Shown: piece by piece, positions 43,547 to 51,914 of the stretch
Position numbering within the stretch: position 1 is the first letter of the stretch
Layout: each line of letters opens with the position of its first letter
Assembly (NCBI RefSeq): GCF_937927635.1
Contig: NZ_CALBRW010000011.1
Location: 1 to 64,000 of the forward strand
Reading direction: 5' to 3'
From: an uncultured Microbacterium sp.
GTDB taxonomy: Bacteria > Actinomycetota > Actinomycetes > Actinomycetales > Microbacteriaceae
DNA: 64,000 nt
The notes under the pieces: model-generated
The model's input: only the letters and a program-made list of their open reading frames with translations
Told to the model about the DNA's origin: nothing
The model's database searches: none
Made by a program: the position numbers and the translations under genes

Positions 43547-45282
43547 CGCTCCACGCCCTTCAGCAGCTCCATGATCTCGCCGACGAGCTGGTTCAGCTCT
43601 GCGTCGATCTCCTCCAGCGGCCTTGGCGGCACGTACTCGTAGAAGTGCCTCGTGAACGGGATCTCGTAGCCGACCTTGGTCTTGGCGGTCTCTACCCAGG
43701 CATCCGGAACATGGGGGAGCACCTCCGAGGCGAAGTACTTCGAGATGACCTCGTCCCGGGCATCCGTTCCCGCCTCGTTCCCACCCCACGTGAACGGCAC
43801 GTTCTCGGTGTCGCGCAGCTTGGAATCCGCCTTCGGCTTGCCCTTGCGGTCGCGGACGATCTCGCCGTCTTCGTCGCGCAGCGGGCGCTCGACGGTGATG
43901 GTCCAGTAGCCGAACGCATCGGTCGAGAAGATCTTGGAGTGCTTCTGCTCGGTGTGCTCGGCGTACAGCCGTGCGATCTCGGCGCGGTCCTTCTTCGACA
44001 CCTCGCGGTTCTTCTGTCCGAGGTTTTTGGGCAGCTTGCTCCAGAACGCGGTGCCGTCGATCAGCTGCACGGTGCCGATGCGATCCGCCGGCTTCTGGTT
44101 GTCGAGCAGCCAGACGTATGTGGCGATGCCGGTGTTGTAGAACATGTTGGTCGGCAGCGCGATGATCGCATCCACCAGATCGTGCTCCAGCAGCCAGCGG
44201 CGGATCTGGCTCGGACCCGACTCCGCGGCGCCGGTGAACAGCGGCGACCCGTTCAGCACGATGCCCGCGCGCCCGCCGCCTTCGTGAACCGGACGCATCT
44301 TCGTCGCGATGTGCTGCAGGAACAGCATCTGCCCGTCACTGATCGGCGGCAGCCCGCCGGGGAAGCGGCTGCGCTCGCCGGCATCCTGGATGTGCGCCTT
44401 CACCGCCGCCTGCGACGCCTTCCAGTCCACCCCGTATGGCGGATTCGAGAGGCAGTAGTCGAAGGTCTGCCCGGCGAACAGGTCGTCCGAGAGCGTGTTG
44501 CCGAGGCGGATGTTCGTGGCATCCTGCCCCTTCGCGATCATGTCGCTCTTGCAGATCGCGTACGACTGCGGGTTGATCTCCTGCCCGTACAGCCGCAGCG
44601 CGGCATCCGGATTCATCTCCAGCAGGCGCTCCTCGGCGACCGACAGCATGCCGCCGGTGCCGGCCGTCGGGTCGTAGATCGAGCGCACCGCACCCTTCTC
44701 GGTGAGCCCGGAGTCGTCGCCCGCGAACAGCAGGTCCACGATCAGGCGGATGGCGTCGCGCGGCGTGAAATGCTCGCCGGCGGTCTCGTTGGAGGCTTCG
44801 GCGAACTTGCGAATCAGCTCCTCGAACAGGTCGCCCATCGCCGCATTGGGCATCGCCTCGGGGGAGAGGTCGACATCGGCGAAGCGCTGCACGACCAGCA
44901 GCAGGCGGTTGCTCTCGGCCAGCGCCTCGATCTGGTCGTCGAACTTGAACCGGTCGAACACGTCGATGTTCTTCGAGAACCCGGAGATGTAGTCGATGAG
45001 ATTCGCCTGCAGACCCTGCGGGTCGCCCAGCAGGCGCGCGAAGGTCCACGGCGAGCTGTTGTAGAAGCCGAGACCCGTCTTCTGACGGATGCGCACGTCG
45101 CGCAGGTCGTCGTTGTCGGTGCTGTGCAGCACCTCGTTGATCACGTCGCGGTGCGCGGACATCACGCCGTCCAGACGCCGCAGGATCGTCATCGGCAGGA
45201 TCACGTCGCCGTACTGGTGCGGTTTGAACGGACCCCGAAGCTGATCGGCGATGGACCACACGAAAGTACCGAGACTGCTCAC
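43543..45282 (-). CDS. hsdM: Type I restriction-modification methyltransferase subunit
   Basis: N6-adenine methyltransferase, 579 residues. N-terminal HsdM helical domain (MTILRRLDGVM), SAM-binding motif I DPTAGTGGMLS, and catalytic motif IV NPPY (CLSNPPYGVDW). A GTG start lies just after a divergent regulator's promoter region. With hsdS it forms the methylase; hsdR is 3.6 kb downstream on the same strand. Confidence 0.95.
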   Translation of the reverse strand: MSSLGTFVWSIADQLRGPFKPHQYGDVILPMTILRRLDGVMSAHRDVINEVLHSTDNDDLRDVRIRQKTGLGFYNSSPWTFARLLGDPQGLQANLIDYISGFSKNIDVFDRFKFDDQIEALAESNRLLLVVQRFADVDLSPEAMPNAAMGDLFEELIRKFAEASNETAGEHFTPRDAIRLIVDLLFAGDDSGLTEKGAVRSIYDPTAGTGGMLSVAEERLLEMNPDAALRLYGQEINPQSYAICKSDMIAKGQDATNIRLGNTLSDDLFAGQTFDYCLSNPPYGVDWKASQAAVKAHIQDAGERSRFPGGLPPISDGQMLFLQHIATKMRPVHEGGGRAGIVLNGSPLFTGAAESGPSQIRRWLLEHDLVDAIIALPTNMFYNTGIATYVWLLDNQKPADRIGTVQLIDGTAFWSKLPKNLGQKNREVSKKDRAEIARLYAEHTEQKHSKIFSTDAFGYWTITVERPLRDEDGEIVRDRKGKPKADSKLRDTENVPFTWGGNEAGTDARDEVISKYFASEVLPHVPDAWVETAKTKVGYEIPFTRHFYEYVPPRPLEEIDAELNQLVGEIMELLKGVER

Positions 45283-45355
45283 GGCTTAACCATGGCATAT
45301 AAGCCCAGGCATGAATGCGCGTGGTGCGGATGATCATTGTCAAGAAGCTGGTGGG

Positions 45356-45664
45356 ATGAGAGCAGTCCGATCGCGAGCATCCGAGATCGTCGGGATGCGC
45401 GTTCGAGAACTGCGCGACAAGGGCATGATCAGCCGCAACAAGCTCGCCGAGCGCGCGGACATGGACGTCTCGCACCTGGCTCGCATCGAGAACGGCACCG
45501 GCAACCCCACGCTGTTCGTCCTCATCCAGCTGTCCACGGCGTTGGACATCTCGTTGACGACCCTGGTCAAGGGCCTCTCCGCCGCCGACCTGCCCCAGGA
45601 CATCAAGCCGTACTCCGAGGCGGACTTCCGGCGCGAGCTGCGCCGACGCGATCACGACGCCTGA
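45356..45664 (+). CDS. XRE-family transcriptional regulator
   Basis: 102 residues, a compact helix-turn-helix protein: VGMRVRELRDKGMISRNKLAERADMDVSHLARIENGTGNPTLFVLIQLSTALDI. Starts 74 bases from the divergent hsdM start, which suggests control of the restriction-modification genes in the manner of C proteins; that is inference. Start 45356 chosen at the ATG before RASEIVGMRVREL; 45311 is longer and possible. Confidence 0.82.
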   Translation: MRAVRSRASEIVGMRVRELRDKGMISRNKLAERADMDVSHLARIENGTGNPTLFVLIQLSTALDISLTTLVKGLSAADLPQDIKPYSEADFRRELRRRDHDA

Positions 45665-45670
45665 CCGGCC

Positions 45671-45976
45671 TCACACCACGAACCTCCAGACGTACTCGAG
45701 CCCGTCCTGCTGGCGGAACCAGGCGATGGTCACCACCACCTGGTCCACGTCGCAGTCGCACAGGCACAGCTCGACGGTCTCGGAGGGAAGCACCTGGCCC
45801 CACAGTTCGACTGCTCCGCTCTCGGAGAGGTCGCTGCGGAGCACCTTGACGAAGTCCACCGGCTCCTTGCCGGCGTTCATCACGACCGGATGCCTCCGGT
45901 CGCCCCGCGTCACCACCCAGGGCACGCAGTAGGCGGTGGGAGAAGGAGCTTGGGTGGTGTCGATGGAGTGCAGCAT
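45671..45976 (-). CDS. Hypothetical protein
   Basis: 101 residues, a beta-rich small protein: PWVVTRGDRRHPVVMNAGKEPVDFVKVLRSD, then ELWGQVLPSETVELCLCDCDVDQVVVTIAWFRQQDG. The pattern (VMNAG..., GQVLPSETVELCL) resembles small immunoglobulin-like or DUF domains but no family is recognised. Three closely spaced cysteines. Convergent with the XRE gene, 6 bases from its stop. Confidence 0.6.
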   Translation of the reverse strand: MLHSIDTTQAPSPTAYCVPWVVTRGDRRHPVVMNAGKEPVDFVKVLRSDLSESGAVELWGQVLPSETVELCLCDCDVDQVVVTIAWFRQQDGLEYVWRFVV

Positions 45977-46054
45977 CCGGCCAAGCTATGAGCGGTGACG
46001 GACGCCGGACCCGGCCCCAGAGGACCTGCTCCCGGAAGGGTGGAGAAGTCGGGA

Positions 46055-46906
46055 TCAGTCCTCGGCTGTGGAGGACGGATGCCGTCTCGGCAGCCTCAGC
46101 CGCGACACGACGCCCCCACCCACCAGGCGCGCGCCGTGCAGCATCCGGGTCTCGAGCTTCTCGCTGCCTGCGGCGGGCTCCAGCTCCGGCGGCAGCCACA
46201 GCGGCGCGGTCCCGAACGCACGACGAGAGTTCTTCAGCACCCGGCGCCCGAGCAGGTGATTGCCCGCACCGCCGATCACGGCACCCACACCGAAAGGCAT
46301 CGCCTTGCCGATGAACGAGGCACCGCCGCGCGAGGCGAACTGGCGGATGAACTCGGACTTCAGCCGGTCGACCAGCGGCCCCACGGCCGCCCGCGGCAGC
46401 GACTTCGTCACCAGCTCACCCCAGTACGAGGAGCGCGTCCCGCCCTTTCCGGAAGCCTGCCTGGCCAGCTGGGAGACGAGATCGACGCCCTCCTTGCCCA
46501 GCATCAGCGTCATCACCAGCGCACGGGCGCGCTCGGGATCTCGCACGGCGATACCGTGCACCTCGGCTACGGACTGCGCGAACAGCGCGGTCGACTCCAT
46601 GAAGCCCAGCGTCTCCGCACCCGAGAGCGCGAGCGTCACGCCCGTGCCGATGCCCGGGATCACGGCCGTCGCGCCGACCGCCGCGCCGCCCGTCGTCACA
46701 GCGGCGAGATAGCGCGTCTCCAGGATCCTCACGATCTGCGCGGGGTCGGCATCGGGATGCCGCAGGCGGATGCTGCGGATGTGAGCCACGACCAGCGGCC
46801 GCTGCACGGCCAGCATCCGGTCCAGGCCTCGCGCCGAGAAAGAGCGCCGAGGCGTATCAATGACGACGGGCTCGTCGATCTCGAGCTTGTGGACCTTCTG
46901 CCGCAT
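46055..46906 (-). CDS. EcsC-family-like membrane-associated protein
   Basis: 283 residues. A glycine/alanine-rich hydrophobic section (TTGGAAVGATAVIPGIGTGVTLALSG) around residues 70-100 and a C-terminal EcsC-like section with TKSLPRAAVGPLVDRLKSEFIRQFASRGGASFIGKAMPFGVGAVIGGAGNHLLGRRV. The family role is unclear (named after a gene next to an ABC exporter in Bacillus). Downstream of the nucleotidyltransferase gene on the same strand but separated by a terminator. Confidence 0.65.
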   Translation of the reverse strand: MRQKVHKLEIDEPVVIDTPRRSFSARGLDRMLAVQRPLVVAHIRSIRLRHPDADPAQIVRILETRYLAAVTTGGAAVGATAVIPGIGTGVTLALSGAETLGFMESTALFAQSVAEVHGIAVRDPERARALVMTLMLGKEGVDLVSQLARQASGKGGTRSSYWGELVTKSLPRAAVGPLVDRLKSEFIRQFASRGGASFIGKAMPFGVGAVIGGAGNHLLGRRVLKNSRRAFGTAPLWLPPELEPAAGSEKLETRMLHGARLVGGGVVSRLRLPRRHPSSTAED

Positions 46907-46941
46907 GTGGAGATCCTATGCACGGCATCCGCGAGAAAGCC

Positions 46942-46976
46942 GAGTGCCCCGGTACCCTTGCGGGGCCGGGGCACTC
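46942..46976 (-). terminator. Intrinsic terminator of the nucleotidyltransferase gene
   Basis: Perfect 11-bp stem GAGTGCCCCGG / CCGGGGCACTC with a 13-base loop, 20 bases after the stop codon on the minus strand, followed in that direction by a short pyrimidine run. Confidence 0.7.
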
Positions 46977-46995
46977 TCAGTCGTGAAGTCTGAAA

Positions 46996-47688
46996 TCACA
47001 CGAACAGGTTCGCGCGCTCCAGATCCTCGGCGAAGTCGATCTCGACCGCGTACAGGTCGGAGACGTCCATCGGCTCGAGCAGCAGGCCGTTCTCGGCGAT
47101 CGCCAGCTCGAGACCGCGCTCGAAGTAGTCCTGGTCGTCGACGCGCTGCAGCTGGCGCATGAACGCCGCCTTGTCGGCCGAGGAGATGTAGTTGATGCCC
47201 ACGGCCTCGCCCAGCCCGCCCTTGACGGTCTTGGACAGCTCCTTGATGAAGCCCTCGGCGGTGACGGTGTACTTGACCTCTTCGTCGCTGACCTTGGACG
47301 TGTTGACTGTGACGAACGACTGGTCGCGCTCGATGTACTCGATCGCGCGACCGAGGATGCGCGGATCGAAGACCACGTCGCCGTTCATCCACAGCACGCC
47401 CGCCTTGCCGGTGGCGCTCAGGGCGCGCAGCAGGCTCTTGGACGTGTTGGTCACGTCGTAGCGCTCGTTGTGCACGTACTTCGCGGTGGGGAAGGCCTCG
47501 ATGATGACCTCGGCGCGGTAGCCGACCACCGCGGTGATGCGTGCGTCGCTGCCGAAGGCCGCGCGGATGTTGTCGTGCTGCTGCTGCATGATGGTGCGGC
47601 CGTCGCTGAGCTCGGTGAGCGGCTTCGGCAGCGCGCGACCGAGGCGCGAGCCCATGCCAGCGGCAAGGATGACGGTCTGAAGAGTCAC
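46996..47688 (-). CDS. NTP-transferase family nucleotidyltransferase
   Basis: 230 residues of the sugar-nucleotide or phosphocholine cytidylyltransferase (LicC-like) type: LQTVILAAGMGSRLGRALPKPLTEL carries the nucleotide-binding GxGxRL...KP motif, and MNGDVVFDPRIL has the metal-binding Asp. Several residues (YDVTNTSKSLLRAL) suit a choline-phosphate or polyol-phosphate acceptor. GTG start preceded by AAGGAGAAA. Likely activates a headgroup for cell-surface glycan or lipid; substrate not determined. Confidence 0.8.
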   Translation of the reverse strand: MTLQTVILAAGMGSRLGRALPKPLTELSDGRTIMQQQHDNIRAAFGSDARITAVVGYRAEVIIEAFPTAKYVHNERYDVTNTSKSLLRALSATGKAGVLWMNGDVVFDPRILGRAIEYIERDQSFVTVNTSKVSDEEVKYTVTAEGFIKELSKTVKGGLGEAVGINYISSADKAAFMRQLQRVDDQDYFERGLELAIAENGLLLEPMDVSDLYAVEIDFAEDLERANLFV

Positions 47689-47908
47689 GATTTCTCCTTG
47701 AAAAGAACTTGTGTTCACTGTCGATTCATCGACGGGACACCTCTTCGTGCCAGGAACATGGTACTGATGCCACCTGGGAGACCCCGGGCAGAGCGGATGC
47801 CGTTGCTGATCCGTGATCGTTCTCACATGCGACGCTCAGGATTCTCATGGGCGTCCGAATGCCGTTTCGACGTGTGTCGAAGGGCTCGGAGGCCTTGCGC
47901 GCTCTTGA

Positions 47909-47914
47909 TACCGT
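47909..47914 (+). promoter_or_regulatory. -10 element before the tailed ABC ATPase
   Basis: TACCGT lies 7 bases before GTG 47922. It supports that start over the in-frame ATG at 47847. Confidence 0.45.
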
Positions 47915-47921
47915 AGTACCC

Positions 47922-50015
47922 GTGACAGCTTCTCGCGACGATTCAGGGGACCACCGCGAAGACACCTCCCCGCAGAGTGTCGCAGGGGAGGGTATCGCCG
48001 CTGCGGGGGATGCGGTGAACAAGCCCGCGCGCGCGTCTTCGACGCGGAAACCGGCGGCGACGGTGAACGCGGATGCGGCAGAGCCGGCCGCTGATGACGC
48101 GAAGGCGGATGCTGGAGCCGAGCCCTCCGCGAAGAAGACGCCTCGTCGCACGGCGACGAAGAGTGCGGCGGCGAAGGGCACGGGCACGAAGGGCGCAGGT
48201 ACGAAGGCCAGTTCGGCGAAGAGCACAGCGGCCAAGAGCACAGCCGCCAGGACCGCGGCGGCGAAGACCGCTGCTGCGAAGAAGGCGACATCCGACACTG
48301 CGGCGGCGAAGACGACCGCGGCGGGGCGCACGGCCGCAACCGGAGCGGCTCGCACGGCCGCTGCGAAGAAGGCTGCGGCCGCATCGGCATCCGAGACCGC
48401 ATCCAAGACGGCGGCCGTGGCCAGGTCCGCGTCGAGCAGGACCGCAGCCGTCGGCAAGACTGCCGCCGGCAGGGCAACGGCGAAGTCGGCCTCCACGACG
48501 CGCAGCGCATCCAAGACTGCGGCACCCGACGCAGGCTCGGCGGAGACCACGGAGACCAAGACCACCTCGGCGACGTCGACCGCTGCGTCGAAGACAGCCG
48601 ATGCGGAGACCACCGCACCCAAGGCCGGTGCTGCGAAGAGGACAGCGTCCAGGACCACCGCTACGGGAGCGGCGTCGAAGTCGACTGCGTCCAAGGCGTC
48701 GGTGTCAAAGACCACTGCGACCAAGGCTCGCGGTGCGAAGAGTCCCGCGTCCAAGCCCGCAGCCACCAAGACCGCAGCCTCCAAGACCGCGGCGTCCAAG
48801 ACCGCGGCGTCCAAGACCGCAGCCTCGCGAGTCGCAGCTTCGACCAACGCGTCCCGGACCGCTGCTGCCGAGTCCGATCCCACCACACCCGAGTCGACCA
48901 TCACCGCACAAGCGAGCTCAACGGCGTCCGCTGCGGCCGTCCCCCCGATGTCCGGGCCCGGCTCGAAGAGCCCAGCCACGACTGACGCCAGGGCATCCGC
49001 ACCGCGTCTCGTCGCCGCATCCGACAGCGCGCCCGTCACCACCGAGGCGCGCGCACCCCGCGACGGCGAAGACTCGACGGCGGCCGAACCCGCGCTCACG
49101 CAGGCCCCTCCCGTCGTGGCTGCTCCGGCTGACTCCCCGCGGCCAGCAGCGGAGACTCCCGCGGCTGCGAACCACTCCGAGCCGATCGACGCCGAGGCAT
49201 CCGACTCCACGGTCTCGGAATCCGAGACCGTGGCGCCCACAGATCCCGACGGCGTCACCGAGGCCATCCGCATCCGCGGCCTCGTCAAGCGGTTCGGAGA
49301 CTCGCATGCCGTGGACGGCATAGACCTCACGGTGCCCGCCGGATCGTTCTACGGACTGGTCGGCCCCAACGGAGCGGGCAAGACCACCACGCTGTCGATC
49401 ATCGCCGGACTCCTGCGGCCGGATGCCGGAACCGTGCACATCAGCGGCATCGATCAGCGCGCCAACCCGCTCGGCGCGAAGCGCGTGATGGGCGTGCTGC
49501 CCGACCGGCTGCGCACCTTCGATCGTCTGACCGGCCGCCAGTTGCTGCACTACTACGGGCAGCTGCGTGGGCTCAGTCGCACGGTGATCGAGAAGCGCGT
49601 GGCCGACCTCGCCCGTGCGTTCGACCTCGCCGAGGCTCTCGGCCGCGTCGTCTCCGACTACTCCGCTGGCATGACCAAGAAGCTCTTGCTGGCCGGTGCC
49701 CTCATCCACACGCCTCGGGTGCTGGTGCTCGACGAGCCGTTCGAGGCCGTCGACCCGGTGTCCTCCGGCGTGATCCTGGACATCCTGCGCTCCTACGTGT
49801 CGCATGGCGGCACCGTCATCCTCTCCAGCCACGGCATGGACCTCATCGAGCAGGTGTGCTCGCGAGTCGCCGTGATCGTCGACGGCGAGGTGCTGGCCGA
49901 GGGGACCGTCGACGAGGTGCGCGCCGGCCAGACGCTGGCTGCCCGGTTCGTCGAGCTCTCCGGTTCCGGGGGCGAAGTGGAGGGGCTGGAGTGGTTGCAC
50001 ACGTTCTCCGACTGA
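47922..50015 (+). CDS. ABC exporter ATP-binding protein with long H1-like N-terminal tail
   Basis: 697 residues from GTG 47922 (722 from ATG 47847). Residues 1 to ~446 are low-complexity: about 80 mixed-charge residues, then roughly 240 built from Ala, Lys, Thr and Ser in AAKTA, SKTAAS and KKAAA patterns, including four perfect KTAAS units, then an acidic Pro/Ser/Thr part. From ~447 a normal ABC domain follows: Walker A GPNGAGKTT (~480), signature YSAGMTKK, Walker B VLVLDEPFEAVDP, switch His in SSHGMD. The partner permease starts inside its last codons. The tail resembles histone H1 or HupB/AlgP tails; its role is unknown. Confidence 0.85.
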   Translation: MTASRDDSGDHREDTSPQSVAGEGIAAAGDAVNKPARASSTRKPAATVNADAAEPAADDAKADAGAEPSAKKTPRRTATKSAAAKGTGTKGAGTKASSAKSTAAKSTAARTAAAKTAAAKKATSDTAAAKTTAAGRTAATGAARTAAAKKAAAASASETASKTAAVARSASSRTAAVGKTAAGRATAKSASTTRSASKTAAPDAGSAETTETKTTSATSTAASKTADAETTAPKAGAAKRTASRTTATGAASKSTASKASVSKTTATKARGAKSPASKPAATKTAASKTAASKTAASKTAASRVAASTNASRTAAAESDPTTPESTITAQASSTASAAAVPPMSGPGSKSPATTDARASAPRLVAASDSAPVTTEARAPRDGEDSTAAEPALTQAPPVVAAPADSPRPAAETPAAANHSEPIDAEASDSTVSESETVAPTDPDGVTEAIRIRGLVKRFGDSHAVDGIDLTVPAGSFYGLVGPNGAGKTTTLSIIAGLLRPDAGTVHISGIDQRANPLGAKRVMGVLPDRLRTFDRLTGRQLLHYYGQLRGLSRTVIEKRVADLARAFDLAEALGRVVSDYSAGMTKKLLLAGALIHTPRVLVLDEPFEAVDPVSSGVILDILRSYVSHGGTVILSSHGMDLIEQVCSRVAVIVDGEVLAEGTVDEVRAGQTLAARFVELSGSGGEVEGLEWLHTFSD
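48768..48827 (+). repeat. Four tandem 15-bp units coding for KTAAS
   Basis: In-frame direct repeats of AAGACCGCGGCGTCC and near-identical copies (two exact, two with silent changes), within the tail-coding part of the ABC ATPase gene. They could vary in number by slippage or recombination. Confidence 0.85.
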
Positions 50016-51559
50016 GACTGGCGCTGCTGGCCGGCGCCCTCCGTGGGGAGCGCCTGGTGCGCAGCGTGCTGGCCACGCTGGCTGTCGCAGCCTTCACCGT
50101 CGCGGTCTGCATCGCGGTGCTCGGTCTCGCCGAGGCGCCGCTGCCCACCGCGCGAACGATCATCGTGCTCGGCTCGGCGGCCACGTTCGTCGCGTTCTTC
50201 CTCGCGCCGATGCTGACCGCCACGCCGGATCAGCTCGATCCGCGGCGCTTCGGCCCGTTCGGCGTGGACGAGAAGCGGATGCCGTGGATCCTGGCGCTGG
50301 GGTCGCTGATCAGCATCCCCAGCTTCGCGCTCATCGCGGTGCACCTGTGCTTCGTGATCACGGCCATCACCGTCGGCGGCATCGCGTGGCCGGTGGCGAT
50401 CCTCGCCGGCATCGTCAGCGTCGTGTCCACCGCGCTCGTAGCGCGCATCGGCATGGCCATCAGCGCCATCGCGCTGCCCGAGCGCCGATCCCGCGAGCTG
50501 ACGGTGCTGTTCACCATCCCGATCATCGTCATCGCGTTCCCCGTCGCGGCGTACTTCGCCTCGATGAACTGGAACGGCCACGTGCCGGTGACCGTCGCCT
50601 CGGCGACCTCCGTCGTCGGGTTCACCCCGCTGGCCGCGCCGCAGGCGTTCCTGTACCACCTCGCCGCGGGCGACGCGGGGGCGGCCTGGGTCAGCGGACT
50701 GATCGCCCTCCTCACGCTCGGCGGGCTCCTGGCGGTATGGATGATCCTCGTGCGACGCCTGCTCAGCACCACCGAGCGCCCGCACGCCGCGCGCGAGCGC
50801 GTGGGACTGGGCTGGTTCTCCGGGCTCCCCGCCAATGCGTTCGGGGGAGTGGCCGCGCGCAGCCTGGTGTACTGGCTGCGCGACCGCCGCTACATCGTGA
50901 ACGTCCTGATCGTCCCCATCGCCGGCGTCCTGACGGTGTTCCCGCTGATGGTCGCCGGGGTGCCCGCATGGGCCGCCGCGCTCGTGCCCGTGCCGCTGAT
51001 GGCGCTGTTCTTCGGCTGGCTGCCGCACAACGACGTCGCCTACGACTCCACAGCCCTGTGGCTGCACATCGCCAGCGGCGTGCGCGGCGTGCCCGATCGG
51101 CTCGGCCGGCTGGTGCCCGTGCTGCTGGTGGCCGTCCCCGTGCTGGCCGTCGCCGTCTCCGTGACACTGGTCACCATCGACAAGTGGACTCTGCTGCTGC
51201 CGCTGGTGGGTGTGGCGGCCGTGCTGCTGCTGACGGGACTCGGCATGTCGAGCATCGCCTCCGTCGTCGCCCCGTACGCGGTCTCGCGCCCCGGTGACAG
51301 CCCTTTCCAGCAGCCGCAGCGCTCGTCGTCGCACGGCTCGTTCGGCGCCGCGGGCACGTTCGTGGGTGCGCTGCTGTTCAGCGCCCCCACCGTGTGGCTG
51401 TTCGTGCTGACCGTCGTCGATGGGGATCAGCATGCGCCCGCGACCTTCTGGACCGGCATCGTCACCGGCATCCTCGTGCTGGCCGGAGGCGCCGCCATCG
51501 GCGGTGCGATCTTCGAGCGCAGCGGCACGCGGCTGATGGAGTTCGTCGAGACCACCTGA
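49991..51559 (+). CDS. ABC exporter membrane subunit
   Basis: 522 residues with about 10-12 hydrophobic segments and no catalytic motif; partner of the upstream ATPase. GTG 49991 is chosen because GGAGGGG lies 5 bases upstream, inside the ATPase coding end, giving a 25-base overlap and tight coupling. Similar in layout to large ABC-2-type permeases of actinobacteria. Substrate unknown; the loop AVSRPGDSPFQQPQRSSSHGS (cytoplasmic or external) is the only long polar break in the C-terminal half. Confidence 0.8.
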   Translation: MVAHVLRLRLALLAGALRGERLVRSVLATLAVAAFTVAVCIAVLGLAEAPLPTARTIIVLGSAATFVAFFLAPMLTATPDQLDPRRFGPFGVDEKRMPWILALGSLISIPSFALIAVHLCFVITAITVGGIAWPVAILAGIVSVVSTALVARIGMAISAIALPERRSRELTVLFTIPIIVIAFPVAAYFASMNWNGHVPVTVASATSVVGFTPLAAPQAFLYHLAAGDAGAAWVSGLIALLTLGGLLAVWMILVRRLLSTTERPHAARERVGLGWFSGLPANAFGGVAARSLVYWLRDRRYIVNVLIVPIAGVLTVFPLMVAGVPAWAAALVPVPLMALFFGWLPHNDVAYDSTALWLHIASGVRGVPDRLGRLVPVLLVAVPVLAVAVSVTLVTIDKWTLLLPLVGVAAVLLLTGLGMSSIASVVAPYAVSRPGDSPFQQPQRSSSHGSFGAAGTFVGALLFSAPTVWLFVLTVVDGDQHAPATFWTGIVTGILVLAGGAAIGGAIFERSGTRLMEFVETT

Positions 51560-51580
51560 CCCCGGCGTCATCCCGGCGGC

Positions 51581-51586
51581 TAGAAT
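51581..51586 (+). promoter_or_regulatory. -10 element of the DUF3039 gene
   Basis: TAGAAT 6 bases before the ATG, no Shine-Dalgarno; leaderless configuration and close to the TATAAT consensus. Confidence 0.55.
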
Positions 51587-51592
51587 CTCGAC

Positions 51593-51859
51593 ATGAGCAT
51601 TCCGCTGGACAACCCCGATCACGGTGGCGTGGCAACACTGGATCGCGAACTCGAAGAGCTCCTCCGCGAGGAGAACCTCGAGCCCGGCGACCACGAGCGC
51701 TTCTCCCACTACGTCAAGAAGGACAAGATCCTCGAGTCCGCCCTCACCGGCAAGCCGGTGCGAGCGCTCTGCGGCAAGAAGTGGACTCCGGGGCGCGACC
51801 CCGAGAAGTTCCCGATCTGCCCGACGTGCAAGGAGATCTACGACAAGATGATGCGCTGA
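51593..51859 (+). CDS. DUF3039 family protein
   Basis: 88 residues, conserved in actinobacteria but functionally unassigned. It contains DHERFSHYVKKDKILESALTGKPVRALCGKKW and CPTCKEIYDKM, giving three cysteines in a C...CxxC arrangement that could bind zinc. Convergent with pncB. A neighbour of nicotinate and murein genes in related genomes as far as recalled. Confidence 0.85.
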   Translation: MSIPLDNPDHGGVATLDRELEELLREENLEPGDHERFSHYVKKDKILESALTGKPVRALCGKKWTPGRDPEKFPICPTCKEIYDKMMR

Positions 51860-51881
51860 TCCGAGTCAGTCCGCGTCAATG

Positions 51882-51914
51882 CCCTTCGACTCGTCGCTGC
51901 GCTCCTCGCTCAGG
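51882..51914 (-). repeat. Dispersed TGAGCGAG-type element overlapping the pncB stop
   Basis: On the minus strand it reads CCTGAGCGAGGAGCGCAGCG followed by ACGAGTCGAAGGG, a variant of the element at 41.0 kb. The TGA of pncB is provided by its CCTGAGC part. Confidence 0.6.

Noticed and set aside
33341..47688. Whole accessory segment as an integrated genomic island
   Set aside because: No integrase, transposase, tRNA border or matching direct repeats at its ends were seen, so island boundaries cannot be claimed.
47726..49330. 534-codon open frame opposite the ABC ATPase tail, hydrophobic Ala/Val-rich
   Set aside because: It mirrors the Lys/Ala/Ser/Thr-rich tail codons; repetitive composition keeps the antisense frame open. 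No start context and no family match.
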